Of a stretch of DNA of 64,000 nucleotides, positions 1-7,508 are shown in pieces. The stretch is from positions 62,001-126,000 of the forward strand of contig NZ_JAACFT010000016.1 of assembly GCF_029051685.1 (NCBI RefSeq), read 5' to 3'. Every line of letters begins with the position of its first letter. Position 1 is the first letter of the stretch. The DNA is from Bradyrhizobium sp. CSA207 (GTDB taxonomy: Bacteria > Pseudomonadota > Alphaproteobacteria > Rhizobiales > Xanthobacteraceae). The position numbers and the translations under genes were made by a program. Below the pieces are notes generated by a model. It did no database searches, had not been told where the DNA came from, and worked only from the letters and a program-made list of their open reading frames with translations.

Positions 1-906
1 GAGCCGTTCGAACAGGATCTGGTGCAGGACGGCTGGACCGGCCTGCTCGGCGAGATACTGCTCGCGCCGCGTCGGCAGCCGCAGCCGGTGACCTCGATGG
101 AGGAGGCGCTGAAGGTCATCGAGCAAGCCGACTACCGCAAGATGGAGGAGATCCGCGCCCGCGTCGATGCCGTCGTGACGGACGAAGCGACTGCGTCGGC
201 GTTAAAGCCCTGGTACAAGGCGTTCTGCAAACGGCCGTGCTTCCACGACGAATATCTCGACACGTTCAATCGCGCCAACGTGCATCTGGTCGACACCAAA
301 GGGGAGGGCGTCGAGCGCATCACCGAGAACGCCGTCGTCGTCGACGGCAAGGCCTACGAGCTCGACTGCCTGATCTATGCCAGCGGCTTTGAGGTCGGCA
401 CGGACTACGCCCGCCGGATGGGATTCGAGGTCTATGGCCGGGACGGCTTGAGTCTTTCGGAGCGCTGGCGCGACGGCGTCAAGACGCTGCACGGCTTCTA
501 CAGTCGCGGCTTCCCGAACTGCTTCCTGATCGTCATGGTGCAGGCCGGCCAGAGCGCAAATTTCCCGCACATCATCGACGAACAGTCGCAGCACATCGCC
601 TATGTGATCGCAGAAGCGCGCAAGCGCGGCGCCCGGACGCTGGAGCCGACGCTCGCCGCCGAGAAAGCCTGGGTGGACGAGGTCGTCAAGGCGGCGCTCG
701 GCCGCCAGACCTACCTCGCTGAATGCACGCCGGGTTACTACAACAATGAGGGCGTGTTCGATCCAATCGCGGCAAGAAACAGCCAATATTGGCGCGGGCC
801 GGTGGCGTTCCTGCGGCTGCTCGAAAGGTGGCGCAAGGAGGGCGGGCTGGAAGGCCTCGAATTGTCCCATGATCAGGCCATGGAGTCGGCGCCTTCCAGC
901 GGGTAG
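1..906 (+). CDS. Flavin-containing monooxygenase, Baeyer-Villiger type (C-terminal part)
   Basis: The reading frame is open from the first base, so the N-terminus with the dinucleotide-binding motifs lies outside the window. What remains resembles the C-terminal half of class B flavoprotein monooxygenases of the cyclohexanone/phenylacetone monooxygenase group. Visible hallmarks are the stretch DCLIYASGFE that follows the NADPH domain, the segment FPNCFLIVMVQAGQSANFPH that lines the active site in this family, and a C-terminal YYNNEG...YWRGP region. Such enzymes insert oxygen next to a carbonyl using NADPH and FAD. The substrate cannot be told. The family call is good; the subfamily is inference. 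Confidence 0.85.
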   Translation, partial: EPFEQDLVQDGWTGLLGEILLAPRRQPQPVTSMEEALKVIEQADYRKMEEIRARVDAVVTDEATASALKPWYKAFCKRPCFHDEYLDTFNRANVHLVDTKGEGVERITENAVVVDGKAYELDCLIYASGFEVGTDYARRMGFEVYGRDGLSLSERWRDGVKTLHGFYSRGFPNCFLIVMVQAGQSANFPHIIDEQSQHIAYVIAEARKRGARTLEPTLAAEKAWVDEVVKAALGRQTYLAECTPGYYNNEGVFDPIAARNSQYWRGPVAFLRLLERWRKEGGLEGLELSHDQAMESAPSSG

Positions 907-945
907 GATTGCGCTGCCGAACGGTACAGGACGGAGATAGCGGGT

Positions 946-1779
946 ATGATCAGGGGCAGGGCTGTTGCGGGGGCGGTTCTTTGCGCGGTTCTTGGCGCTA
1001 TCGCGCTGTTTGGTTGCCTGGCGCCCGCCGCCGAGGCCGCGCAATGCGGCAGCACGCCGGCCGGCTTCGAAGGCTGGAAGCGGGAGTTCAGTGCGGAGGC
1101 ACAGACCAAAGGCATTGGCCCGACCGCGCTCGCGGCGCTGATGCAGGCCAATTACGCCAGCGCCACCATTGCGGCCGACCGCAGCCAGCGCAGCTTTTCG
1201 CTGTCGCTCGACCAGTTCCTGGCCAAGCGCGGCGCCACCACCATCGTCGCGCGTGGCCGCTCCCTGAAGCAGTCGCAGGCCGCCCTGTTCGCCTCGATCC
1301 AGCAGCGCTATGGCGTGCCGCCGGGGCCGCTGATCGCGATCTGGGGCATGGAGACCGGATTCGGCAGCCAGCGCGGCAACCAGAACATGCTGTCGTCGAT
1401 CGCGACGCTCGCCTATGACTGCCGTCGCCCCGAATTCTTCGCCGACCAGCTCTATGCCGCGCTGAAGCTGATCGACCGCGGCACGCTGTCCGGGGCAACC
1501 CGCGGCTCCATGCATGGCGAGGTCGGCCAGACCCAGTTCATGCCCAAGAACATCCTGGCCTACGGCACCGGCAACCTCGAGGTCGCTGCCAACGCGCTGA
1601 GCTCGACTGCGAATTTCCTCAAGGCCCATGGCTGGCGCGCGGGAGCCGGTTACCAGCCGGGCGAGCCGAATTTCGCCGCGATCGAGGCCTGGAATGCCGC
1701 CGGCGTTTATCAGAAGGCGATCGCGCTGATGGGGCGGCAGATCGACGAGGGCGGAGGGGCGGCGGCGTCGAGGGATTAG
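946..1779 (+). CDS. Lytic murein transglycosylase, MltB/SLT_2 type
   Basis: The 277-residue protein starts with a hydrophobic signal segment (about residues 8-31) containing LFGC, which could be a lipobox, so it is either periplasmic or an outer-membrane lipoprotein. The MltB-type catalytic core follows: IWGMETGFGSQRGN carries the expected catalytic glutamate, and GEVGQTQFMPKN is the second family signature. Lytic transglycosylases cleave the MurNAc-GlcNAc bond of peptidoglycan, leaving anhydro-MurNAc. It is shorter than MltB proteins with a C-terminal peptidoglycan-binding domain, which is absent here. It stands alone, 39 bases after the monooxygenase. Confidence 0.9.
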   Translation: MIRGRAVAGAVLCAVLGAIALFGCLAPAAEAAQCGSTPAGFEGWKREFSAEAQTKGIGPTALAALMQANYASATIAADRSQRSFSLSLDQFLAKRGATTIVARGRSLKQSQAALFASIQQRYGVPPGPLIAIWGMETGFGSQRGNQNMLSSIATLAYDCRRPEFFADQLYAALKLIDRGTLSGATRGSMHGEVGQTQFMPKNILAYGTGNLEVAANALSSTANFLKAHGWRAGAGYQPGEPNFAAIEAWNAAGVYQKAIALMGRQIDEGGGAAASRD

Positions 1780-1883
1780 CTCCGCAAGGTGTGACCGCCG
1801 TACGCGAGAAAGTTGTTGCCGTCAGGAACCGTCGGCATGAGGATTGCTTGATCAGGGCAGGGCTGGGCATGAGGAGACTCGAT

Positions 1884-2105
1884 ATGGCTACCCAGATCGT
1901 GATGGATCAGACCGGCGACACGCGTCACGAGTTTGATCCGGACAATGCCGAAGCGCTGGCGCGGGCCGAGCAGCGTTTTCGGGAGCTGACCGGAGCCGGC
2001 TTTACCGCCGCCTTGCGAACCGGGCCTGGCGAAGTCACCCGTATCCGGTCGTTCGACCCGACCGCACATGAAACGCTGTTCTATCCCCGCCTGGTTGGCG
2101 GTTGA
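1884..2105 (+). CDS. Hypothetical protein, 73 aa
   Basis: A small soluble protein without a recognised domain. The frame is open from a GTG at 1791, but the ATG at 1884 is preceded by GAGGAG at a suitable distance and gives a more natural N-terminus (MATQIVMDQTGDTRHEF). It is rich in acidic and basic residues and has no signal peptide or membrane segment. It lies 12 bases before the next gene on the same strand, so the two may be cotranscribed. No function can be assigned. Confidence 0.55.
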   Translation: MATQIVMDQTGDTRHEFDPDNAEALARAEQRFRELTGAGFTAALRTGPGEVTRIRSFDPTAHETLFYPRLVGG

Positions 2106-2117
2106 TCTGAGCTGCTC

Positions 2118-2540
2118 ATGATTGCGGCAGTTTGGTTTCGCGCACCGGCGCGAGCACGCCTGCACGCGCTGCGCGGGCTTTACCGGCGCTTTTTCGGCGA
2201 GAACACGCCGGATGCCCGCGGCCGCCGGCTGTTGTCCGAATGGCTGTCGCCGGCCCAGCGTGCGCAGTTCGAGCAGCACCGGTATTTCGACGTGATCGGA
2301 TGCGATACCGGCAAGCGGTATCGCATCCACTACGGCACCGCCGCCAATGTTCACGAAATCGACGACGCCGGGGTTGCGACGATGGGCTGGTGCTTTGTCC
2401 CGTCAGGCTTCCTCGCGCCAGGCGACGTGATGCTGGCGCAGAAGATCGCGCTCGAGACGGACGAGAGGGGGGCGCTGACGCTCGCCAACCGGTTTCCGGC
2501 GGCGACGCATTCGGAGCATTTCTACCGGCGGCCGTTCTAG
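2118..2540 (+). CDS. Conserved hypothetical protein, 140 aa
   Basis: A soluble protein with a distinctive core, HRYFDVIGCDTGKRYRIHYG followed by MGWCFVP and GDVMLAQKIALE. I recognise this pattern from uncharacterised proteins common in Bradyrhizobium, but know of no function. There is no signal peptide. The N-terminal 30 residues are arginine-rich. It follows the 73-aa gene by 12 bases. The coding call rests on conservation of the core pattern as I remember it and on the regular codon use. Confidence 0.7.
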   Translation: MIAAVWFRAPARARLHALRGLYRRFFGENTPDARGRRLLSEWLSPAQRAQFEQHRYFDVIGCDTGKRYRIHYGTAANVHEIDDAGVATMGWCFVPSGFLAPGDVMLAQKIALETDERGALTLANRFPAATHSEHFYRRPF

Positions 2541-2564
2541 ATCAGCGCCGCCGGCGCCGGCCGG

Positions 2565-2657
2565 TCAGGAATGCGTGGTGCGGTAGGCATCCACGGCATG
2601 CGCTGCAAAGACGCCGATGCTGCAAAGGGCGAGCAGGGCCGAGATAAGTTCGATCAT
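2565..2657 (-). CDS. Small single-span membrane protein, 30 aa
   Basis: The peptide MIELISALLALCSIGVFAAH plus ten further residues forms one hydrophobic helix with a polar C-terminal tail. The ATG at 2657 is preceded by GGAGGACGATCT, a strong ribosome-binding site. Its ATG overlaps the TGA of the 27-aa frame upstream (ATGA), a pattern typical of translational coupling. The frame extends further upstream to 2765, but the internal ATG with its ribosome-binding site is the likely start. Function unknown; probably a small inner-membrane protein. Confidence 0.5.
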   Translation of the reverse strand: MIELISALLALCSIGVFAAHAVDAYRTTHS

Positions 2658-2737
2658 AGATCGTCCTCCAGCAGCGGATGGGCGACGAGATGTTGGCAGC
2701 AGGAATAATCCCAGATGAGGTCGAGCAAGAATTGCAT
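2654..2737 (-). CDS. Putative 27-aa peptide, coupled to the 30-aa membrane protein
   Basis: A short frame begins at ATG 2737 (MQFLLDLIWDYSC...) and stops in the ATGA shared with the next small gene. It contains the ribosome-binding site of the downstream gene near its end. The peptide has an amphipathic, hydrophobic N-terminus and two adjacent cysteines. Its own ribosome-binding site is weak (AGGGAC). It may be a real microprotein or a leader that controls translation of the 30-aa protein. Evidence is positional only. Confidence 0.35.
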   Translation of the reverse strand: MQFLLDLIWDYSCCQHLVAHPLLEDDL

Positions 2738-2919
2738 GGTGGCCGTCCCTGTTTGATTTTGACAACCAGATAGCCGCCCCTCTGTTTCAGGCGTATTTCG
2801 TCGCATTGGGAAAGGGGTTTCGCGGGGAACCCTCAGGCTGGTTTGTGTGCCGCGGACCCGTGCATTCCGCAGTCAGTCAAACTCGCGCGCCTCCGGCGGG
2901 TGGCAATTATGTTGCGAGG

Positions 2920-2945
2920 CAAAATAATGGCCCAAAATAATGGCC
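2920..2945 (+). repeat. 13-bp perfect tandem duplication at the MaoC gene start
   Basis: The 13-mer CAAAATAATGGCC occurs twice head to tail (2920-2932 and 2933-2945). Each copy contains an ATG, and because 13 is not a multiple of three the two ATGs lie in different frames. The first ATG (2927) is seven bases after GAGG; the second (2940) is twenty bases away. The duplication therefore changed which frame is initiated. Confidence 0.9.
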
Positions 2946-3385
2946 AAGGTGGAATGGTTCGACGATCTCACCGTGGAATGCGTTTTAAGTCTCCCGAGAT
3001 TCGCGTCACCGAGGCCGACATCAAGCGCTTTGCCGCCGAATTCGACCCGCAGCCGATGCATCTCGACCACGAGGCTGCCCAATGCACCCTGTTCAAGGGC
3101 GTCGCGGCGTCGGGATGGCACACCGCGGCGATCGCCATGAATCTCGCAATCCAGGCCCGCCCCTTCGGCCCGCATCCGCTGATCGGCGCGGGCGTCGACG
3201 GCCTGCGTTGGACAATTCTGGTCCGGCCCAACGACTGCCTCCACCTCGAAGGCGAGGTCATGAGCCTGACGCCGTCGAAGTCGAAGCCGCAGGGCGTCGC
3301 CCTGGTGAAATGGACGATGTTCAACCAGAACGGCGAGGAGGTTTACACCTTCACCCCGATCGTGATCGTGCCGCGGCGGGAGTAG
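2927..3385 (+). CDS. MaoC-like dehydratase family protein with rearranged N-terminus
   Basis: The 152-aa product has the hotdog-fold MaoC pattern: FAAEFDPQPMHLD carries the expected Asp and His, followed by FKGVAASGWHTAA, GAGVDGLRW and a C-terminal YTFTPI strand. Such proteins hydrate enoyl-CoAs or act as small thioesterase-like enzymes. Related proteins, as I remember them, begin like the frame at ATG 2940 (MAKVEWFDDLTV) and continue into GMRFKSPE. Here those two parts are in different frames, as if one G were lost near 2976-2978. The ATG at 2927, created by the 13-bp duplication, restores a full-length frame with a new N-terminus of about 17 residues. A sequencing error at the GTGGA is the main alternative. 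Confidence 0.75.
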   Translation: MAQNNGQGGMVRRSHRGMRFKSPEIRVTEADIKRFAAEFDPQPMHLDHEAAQCTLFKGVAASGWHTAAIAMNLAIQARPFGPHPLIGAGVDGLRWTILVRPNDCLHLEGEVMSLTPSKSKPQGVALVKWTMFNQNGEEVYTFTPIVIVPRRE

Positions 3386-3473
3386 AGCTGCTTGCCGACT
3401 GGCTTGCCTCGTGAGCCCTTGCGGCCTGCCGGGAGAGGTGGTCATCTTCGGTCGGGGAACCCTGGAGGCTGAT

Positions 3474-3971
3474 ATGAAACGAGTCCTTCTCGCCGCTTTG
3501 CTGTTTGCAAGCGTCGCGAGCGCCGGGCCGGCGCTCGCGCAACAATCCAAGGTCGGCGACTGGACCATCGAGAAGCGCACCCAGGACACGCACTGCAACG
3601 CCAGCCGCGGCTACAAGGACAAGGATGACGAGAACCGCGACTACGTCGTCGTCATCACCTATTCCGACAAAGCCATCGTGATCGTGATGATCTATGACGG
3701 CTGGGAGTGGGACAAGGTCGGCGAGATCCTGAAGGGCGATGTCGGCACCGATGACGTCGAGATCATGAAGAAGGCGAAGTGGGAGGTCATGGACAAGACC
3801 ACCGTGCGCGGCATCTTCGAGTACGATCAGTCGATCATGGACCGCCTGTCGAAGGCCAAGCGCCTCACGCTTGATTTCGAGGACGATGACGACGACAGCA
3901 TCGAGATGCAGATACCGCGCGCCGGCGAAGCGCTGGCAGCGCTGAAGTTTTGTGAGGAGAACCGGAAGTAA
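3474..3971 (+). CDS. Secreted hypothetical protein, 165 aa
   Basis: The ATG at 3474 follows GGAGG and opens a classical signal peptide (MKRVLLAALLFASVASAGPALA, cut expected before QQSK). The mature part has two distant cysteines, which could form a disulphide, and a very acidic patch with five consecutive aspartates near residue 140. This suggests a periplasmic protein. No enzymatic motif is visible. The upstream extension to 3411 lacks a ribosome-binding site. Confidence 0.7.
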   Translation: MKRVLLAALLFASVASAGPALAQQSKVGDWTIEKRTQDTHCNASRGYKDKDDENRDYVVVITYSDKAIVIVMIYDGWEWDKVGEILKGDVGTDDVEIMKKAKWEVMDKTTVRGIFEYDQSIMDRLSKAKRLTLDFEDDDDDSIEMQIPRAGEALAALKFCEENRK

Positions 3972-4136
3972 AGCGCGGCGAGGACATCGGGACCTCTCGT
4001 CGACGTCTTCATCGATCTCGCGATCAGCCTGCCCGTCGGCTCCGCGCTTGGTGTGATCGCCTTTCACCGCGCCAACGAGACGGTCTTTCGCAAGACCGCA
4101 CTCATTCTCCTGTTGTCAGGCATTTCCTTGGTTTGA
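3972..4136 (+). pseudogene. 3' remnant of a TauE/SafE-type membrane permease
   Basis: Immediately after the previous stop, one frame reads PLVDVFIDLAISLPVGSALG followed by VIAFHRANETVFRKTALILLL and ends at TGA 4134-4136. This looks like the last two segments of a sulfite exporter TauE/SafE permease (conserved glycine-leucine turn, FxRxxE/TxFRK, final hydrophobic helix). No start or upstream part is present, so I read it as a deletion remnant. The family assignment is by memory of the pattern, not by search. Confidence 0.45.
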
Positions 4137-4173
4137 TGCCCAAGGCGAATGCCCAAGGCTAATGCCCAAGGCC
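4135..4173 (+). repeat. 13-bp tandem repeat, three copies, over the end of the RND gene
   Basis: The unit (G/A)ATGCCCAAGGC(G/T/C) appears three times in a row at 4135-4147, 4148-4160 and 4161-4173. It spans the end of the TauE/SafE remnant and the stop codon of the RND gene on the other strand. The repeat supplies the last residues and the TAG of that protein. Confidence 0.85.
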
Positions 4174-7100
4174 TTGAACCGGCGCCGCGCTGGTGTCGCT
4201 GCCGTGATGTGTGAGCGGCTTCATGCCTGTGACGGTGCGGAGCAGCACATAGAACACCGGCGTCAGGAACAGGCCGAATACGGTGACGCCGATCATCCCG
4301 GAGAACACCGCCACGCCCATGGCGCGGCGCATCTCGGAGCCGGCGCCAGTCGAAAGCACCAGCGGCAGCACGCCCATGATGAACGCCATCGACGTCATCA
4401 GGATCGGGCGCAGCCGCAGCCGGCTCGCCTCGATCGCGGCCCGGATCGGCGTGCGGCCCGTGAATTCGAGCTCGCGCGCGAATTCGACGATCAGAATCGC
4501 ATTCTTGGCAGAGAGTCCCACGAGAACGATAAGTCCGATCTGGGTGAAGACGTTGTTGTCGCCTTTCGAGATCCAGACGCCGAACATTGCTGCGAGCAGT
4601 CCCATCGGCACGATCATGAGGATCGAGAGCGGCAGTGTCAGGCTCTCATAGAGCGCCGCCAGCACCAGGAACACCAGCAGGATCGCGAGCGGGAACACCC
4701 AGAGGCCGGAATTGCCGGCGATGAACTCCTGATAGGTCAGGTCGGTCCATTCGAAGGCGAAGCCGGTCGGCAAAACTTCGGCAGCAATCCGCGTCGCGAC
4801 TTCCTGCGCCTGACCGGAGGAGTAGCCTGGCGCAGCCGCCGCATTGATGTCGGACGACAGGAAGCCGTTGTAGCGGATCGCGCGCTCAGGACCCGCGCTC
4901 TGGCGGATATTGAGCAGCGCTGACAGCGGCACCATGTCGCCGGATGACGAGCGCACCTTCAACTGCCGGATGTCGTCGGCACGTGCGCGGAACGGTGCGT
5001 CGGCCTGGACATAGACCGAATAGGTGCGGCCGAATTTGTTGAAGTCGTTGACGTAGTAGGAGCCGAGGTAGATCTGCAGCGTGTTGAACACTTCCGTCAC
5101 GGGCACCCCGAGCTGAAGCGCCTTGGTGCGGTCGATGTCGGCGAAGAGCTGGGGAACGTTGACCTGGAAGCTCGAGAACACGCCGGCGATCTCCGGAGCC
5201 TTCTGCATCGCCGCCATGAACGCTTTCGTCGCCTCGTTCAGCGCCTCATAGCCGAGACCGGCGCGGTCCTCGATCTGCAGCTTGAAGCCGCCGATGGTGC
5301 CGAGGCCGTTGACGGGCGGCGGCGGGAACATGGCGATGAAAGCTTCCTGGATCCCGGAGTATTTCTTGTTGAGATCCGCCGCGATTGCATTCCCGCTCAG
5401 GGCCGGGCTCTTGCGCTCGTCGAACGGTTTCAGCGTCGAGAACACGATGCCGGCGTTGGAGGAATTGGTGAAGCCGGAGATCGACAGGCCCGGAAACGCG
5501 ACCGAGCTCTCGACACCCGGCTGCGTCAGCGCAATGTCGCTCATCTTGCGGATCACCTCTTCGGTGCGGTCGAGCGTTGCGCCATCAGGCAGCCGCGAGA
5601 AGCCGACCAGATATTGCTTGTCCTGGCCCGGCACGAACCCGCTCGGCACCTGCTGGAAGAGCAGAGCGGTGAGGCCGACCAGGACCACGTAAAGCCCCAT
5701 CACGGCGGCCTTGCCGGAGATCACCTTGGTGACGGTGCCGCTGTAATTCTCCGAGGAACGGGTGAAAACGCGGTTGAAGCCGCGGAAGAACCAGCCGAAC
5801 GCCTTTTCGAGGATCAGCGTCAGCGTGTCCTTTGGCTCGTTGTGGCCCTTGAGCAGCAGCGCCGACAGCGCCGGCGACAGCGTCAGAGAGTTGACGGCGG
5901 AGATCACGGTCGAGATCGCGATCGTCAGCGCGAATTGCTTGTAGAACTGGCCGGTGAGGCCGGAGATGAAGGCGAGTGGCACGAACACGGCGATCAGCAC
6001 CATCGCGATCGCGATGATCGGGCCGGAAACCTCGCGCATCGCCTGGTAGGTGGCGTTGCGCGGCGACAGTCCGGCCTCGATGTTGCGTTCGACGTTCTCG
6101 ACCACGACGATGGCGTCGTCGACGACGATGCCGATCGCAAGGACGAGACCGAACAGGCTGAGCGCGTTGATGGAGAAGCCGAACACGTGCATTACGGCAA
6201 AGGTGCCGACGATCGATACCGGCACCGCCAGCAGCGGAATGATGGAGGCGCGCCAGGTCTGGAGGAACAGGATGACGACCAGCACCACCAGCGCGATCGC
6301 TTCCAGCAGCGTGTGGATCACCGCCTCGATCGAGGAGCGTACGAACTGGGTGGGGTCGTAGACGATCTGGTAGGACACGCCCTCCGGCATGTTCTTCTTG
6401 ATCTCGGCCATTGTGGCGCGGACGTGGTCGGAGATCTCGAGCGCGTTGGAGCCCGGCGCCTGGAAGATCGGGATCGCCACCGCCTGCTTGTTGTCGAGCA
6501 GCGAGCGCAGGCCGTATTGAGAGGCGCCGAGCTCGATGCGCGCGACGTCGCGCAGCCGCACCACCTCGCCGCGCGTTCCGGCCTTGACCACGATGTCGCC
6601 GAACTGCTCCTCGTTCGCGAGCCGTCCTTCCGCATTGACGGAGAGTTGCAGGTCGATGCCCTTGACGTTCGGGGAGGAGCCGACCACGCCGGCGGCGGCC
6701 TCGACGTTCTGCGCCTGGATCGCCTTGACGATGTCGCTTGCGGTCAGCCCATGCTCGGCGGCCTTCTGCGGATCGACCCACACCCGCATCGAATAGTCGC
6801 CGGCGCCGTAGAGCTGGACGTCGCCGACGCCGTCGATCCGCGCCAGCCGGTCCTTGACGTTGAGCACTGCGTAATTGCGCAAATACGTCATGTCGTAGCG
6901 GTTGTTCGGCGACAGCAGATGCACGACCATGGTGAGGTCGGGCGACGACTTCTTGGTGATGATGCCGAGCTGGCGCACCACCGCGGGGAGGCGCGGTTCG
7001 GCCTGCTGCACGCGGTTCTGCACCAGCTGCGTCGCCTTGTCGGGATCGGTGCCGAGCCGGAATGTCACCGTCAGCGTCATTGCGCCGTCGGTGGTCGCCT

Positions 7101-7347
7101 GGCTCGACATGTAGAGCATGTTCTCGACGCCGTTGATCTGCTCCTCGATCGGCGTTGCCACCGTTTCCGCGATCACCTTGGGATTGGCGCCGGGATAGGT
7201 CGCGCGCACCAGCACCGACGGCGGCACCACGTCCGGATATTCCGAGATCGGCATCGCGAACAGCGAGATCAGGCCGGCGAGGAAGATCAGGACCGACAGG
7301 ACGCCGGCAAAAATCGGACGGTCGATGAAGAATTTTGAGAGATTCAT
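4159..7347 (-). CDS. RND multidrug efflux permease, HAE1/AcrB family
   Basis: The 1062-aa protein starts MNLSKFFIDRPIFAGVLSV, the usual AcrB-type N-terminus with the first transmembrane helix. The family features are in order: the porter domain with ATYPGANPKVIAETVATPIE, helix 4 with GLVLAIGIVVDDAIVVVENV (the proton-relay aspartates), the second porter half, and GLSAKNAILIVEFA near the C-terminus. It would form the inner-membrane trimer that drives drug/proton antiport with the adaptor encoded next. The start at 7347 is preferred to the longer frame because of its fit to the family. Its 3' end lies in a 13-bp tandem repeat. No outer-membrane channel gene is adjacent. Confidence 0.95.
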   Translation of the reverse strand: MNLSKFFIDRPIFAGVLSVLIFLAGLISLFAMPISEYPDVVPPSVLVRATYPGANPKVIAETVATPIEEQINGVENMLYMSSQATTDGAMTLTVTFRLGTDPDKATQLVQNRVQQAEPRLPAVVRQLGIITKKSSPDLTMVVHLLSPNNRYDMTYLRNYAVLNVKDRLARIDGVGDVQLYGAGDYSMRVWVDPQKAAEHGLTASDIVKAIQAQNVEAAAGVVGSSPNVKGIDLQLSVNAEGRLANEEQFGDIVVKAGTRGEVVRLRDVARIELGASQYGLRSLLDNKQAVAIPIFQAPGSNALEISDHVRATMAEIKKNMPEGVSYQIVYDPTQFVRSSIEAVIHTLLEAIALVVLVVILFLQTWRASIIPLLAVPVSIVGTFAVMHVFGFSINALSLFGLVLAIGIVVDDAIVVVENVERNIEAGLSPRNATYQAMREVSGPIIAIAMVLIAVFVPLAFISGLTGQFYKQFALTIAISTVISAVNSLTLSPALSALLLKGHNEPKDTLTLILEKAFGWFFRGFNRVFTRSSENYSGTVTKVISGKAAVMGLYVVLVGLTALLFQQVPSGFVPGQDKQYLVGFSRLPDGATLDRTEEVIRKMSDIALTQPGVESSVAFPGLSISGFTNSSNAGIVFSTLKPFDERKSPALSGNAIAADLNKKYSGIQEAFIAMFPPPPVNGLGTIGGFKLQIEDRAGLGYEALNEATKAFMAAMQKAPEIAGVFSSFQVNVPQLFADIDRTKALQLGVPVTEVFNTLQIYLGSYYVNDFNKFGRTYSVYVQADAPFRARADDIRQLKVRSSSGDMVPLSALLNIRQSAGPERAIRYNGFLSSDINAAAAPGYSSGQAQEVATRIAAEVLPTGFAFEWTDLTYQEFIAGNSGLWVFPLAILLVFLVLAALYESLTLPLSILMIVPMGLLAAMFGVWISKGDNNVFTQIGLIVLVGLSAKNAILIVEFARELEFTGRTPIRAAIEASRLRLRPILMTSMAFIMGVLPLVLSTGAGSEMRRAMGVAVFSGMIGVTVFGLFLTPVFYVLLRTVTGMKPLTHHGSDTSAAPVQGLGH

Positions 7348-7393
7348 GGCTTTGCCCCTGCGCAATTTCTTGCGAGTCTCCGACCGCTCCGCC

Positions 7394-7505
7394 GTCATTC
7401 CGGGGCGCGAGCGAGGCGCGCGAACCCGGAATCCGGAGGTGATGTGCTCGGAGTTTTCAAACTTCGCGATTCCGGGTTCGTGCTGCCCACGCGCCCGGAA
7501 CGACG
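7394..7505 (+). repeat. Intergenic palindromic repeat between pump genes
   Basis: The segment opens with GTCATTCCGGGGCGCGAGCG and closes with an imperfect complement (CGCCCGGAACGACG). Inside, GAACCCGGAATC pairs with GATTCCGGGTTC. The inverted arms would make a long hairpin between the permease and adaptor genes. This is the style of dispersed palindromic elements frequent in Bradyrhizobium. It could lower permease expression relative to the adaptor. Confidence 0.7.
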
Positions 7506-7508
7506 CAA

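Noticed and set aside
202..1629. 475-codon minus frame over the monooxygenase and transglycosylase
   Set aside because: It crosses two recognised genes and their intergenic region, and shows no domain. Treated as a shadow frame.
5614..7338. 574-codon open frame antisense to the first RND permease
   Set aside because: Same reasoning; the composition is a mirror of the RND codons and has no ribosome-binding site or family pattern.
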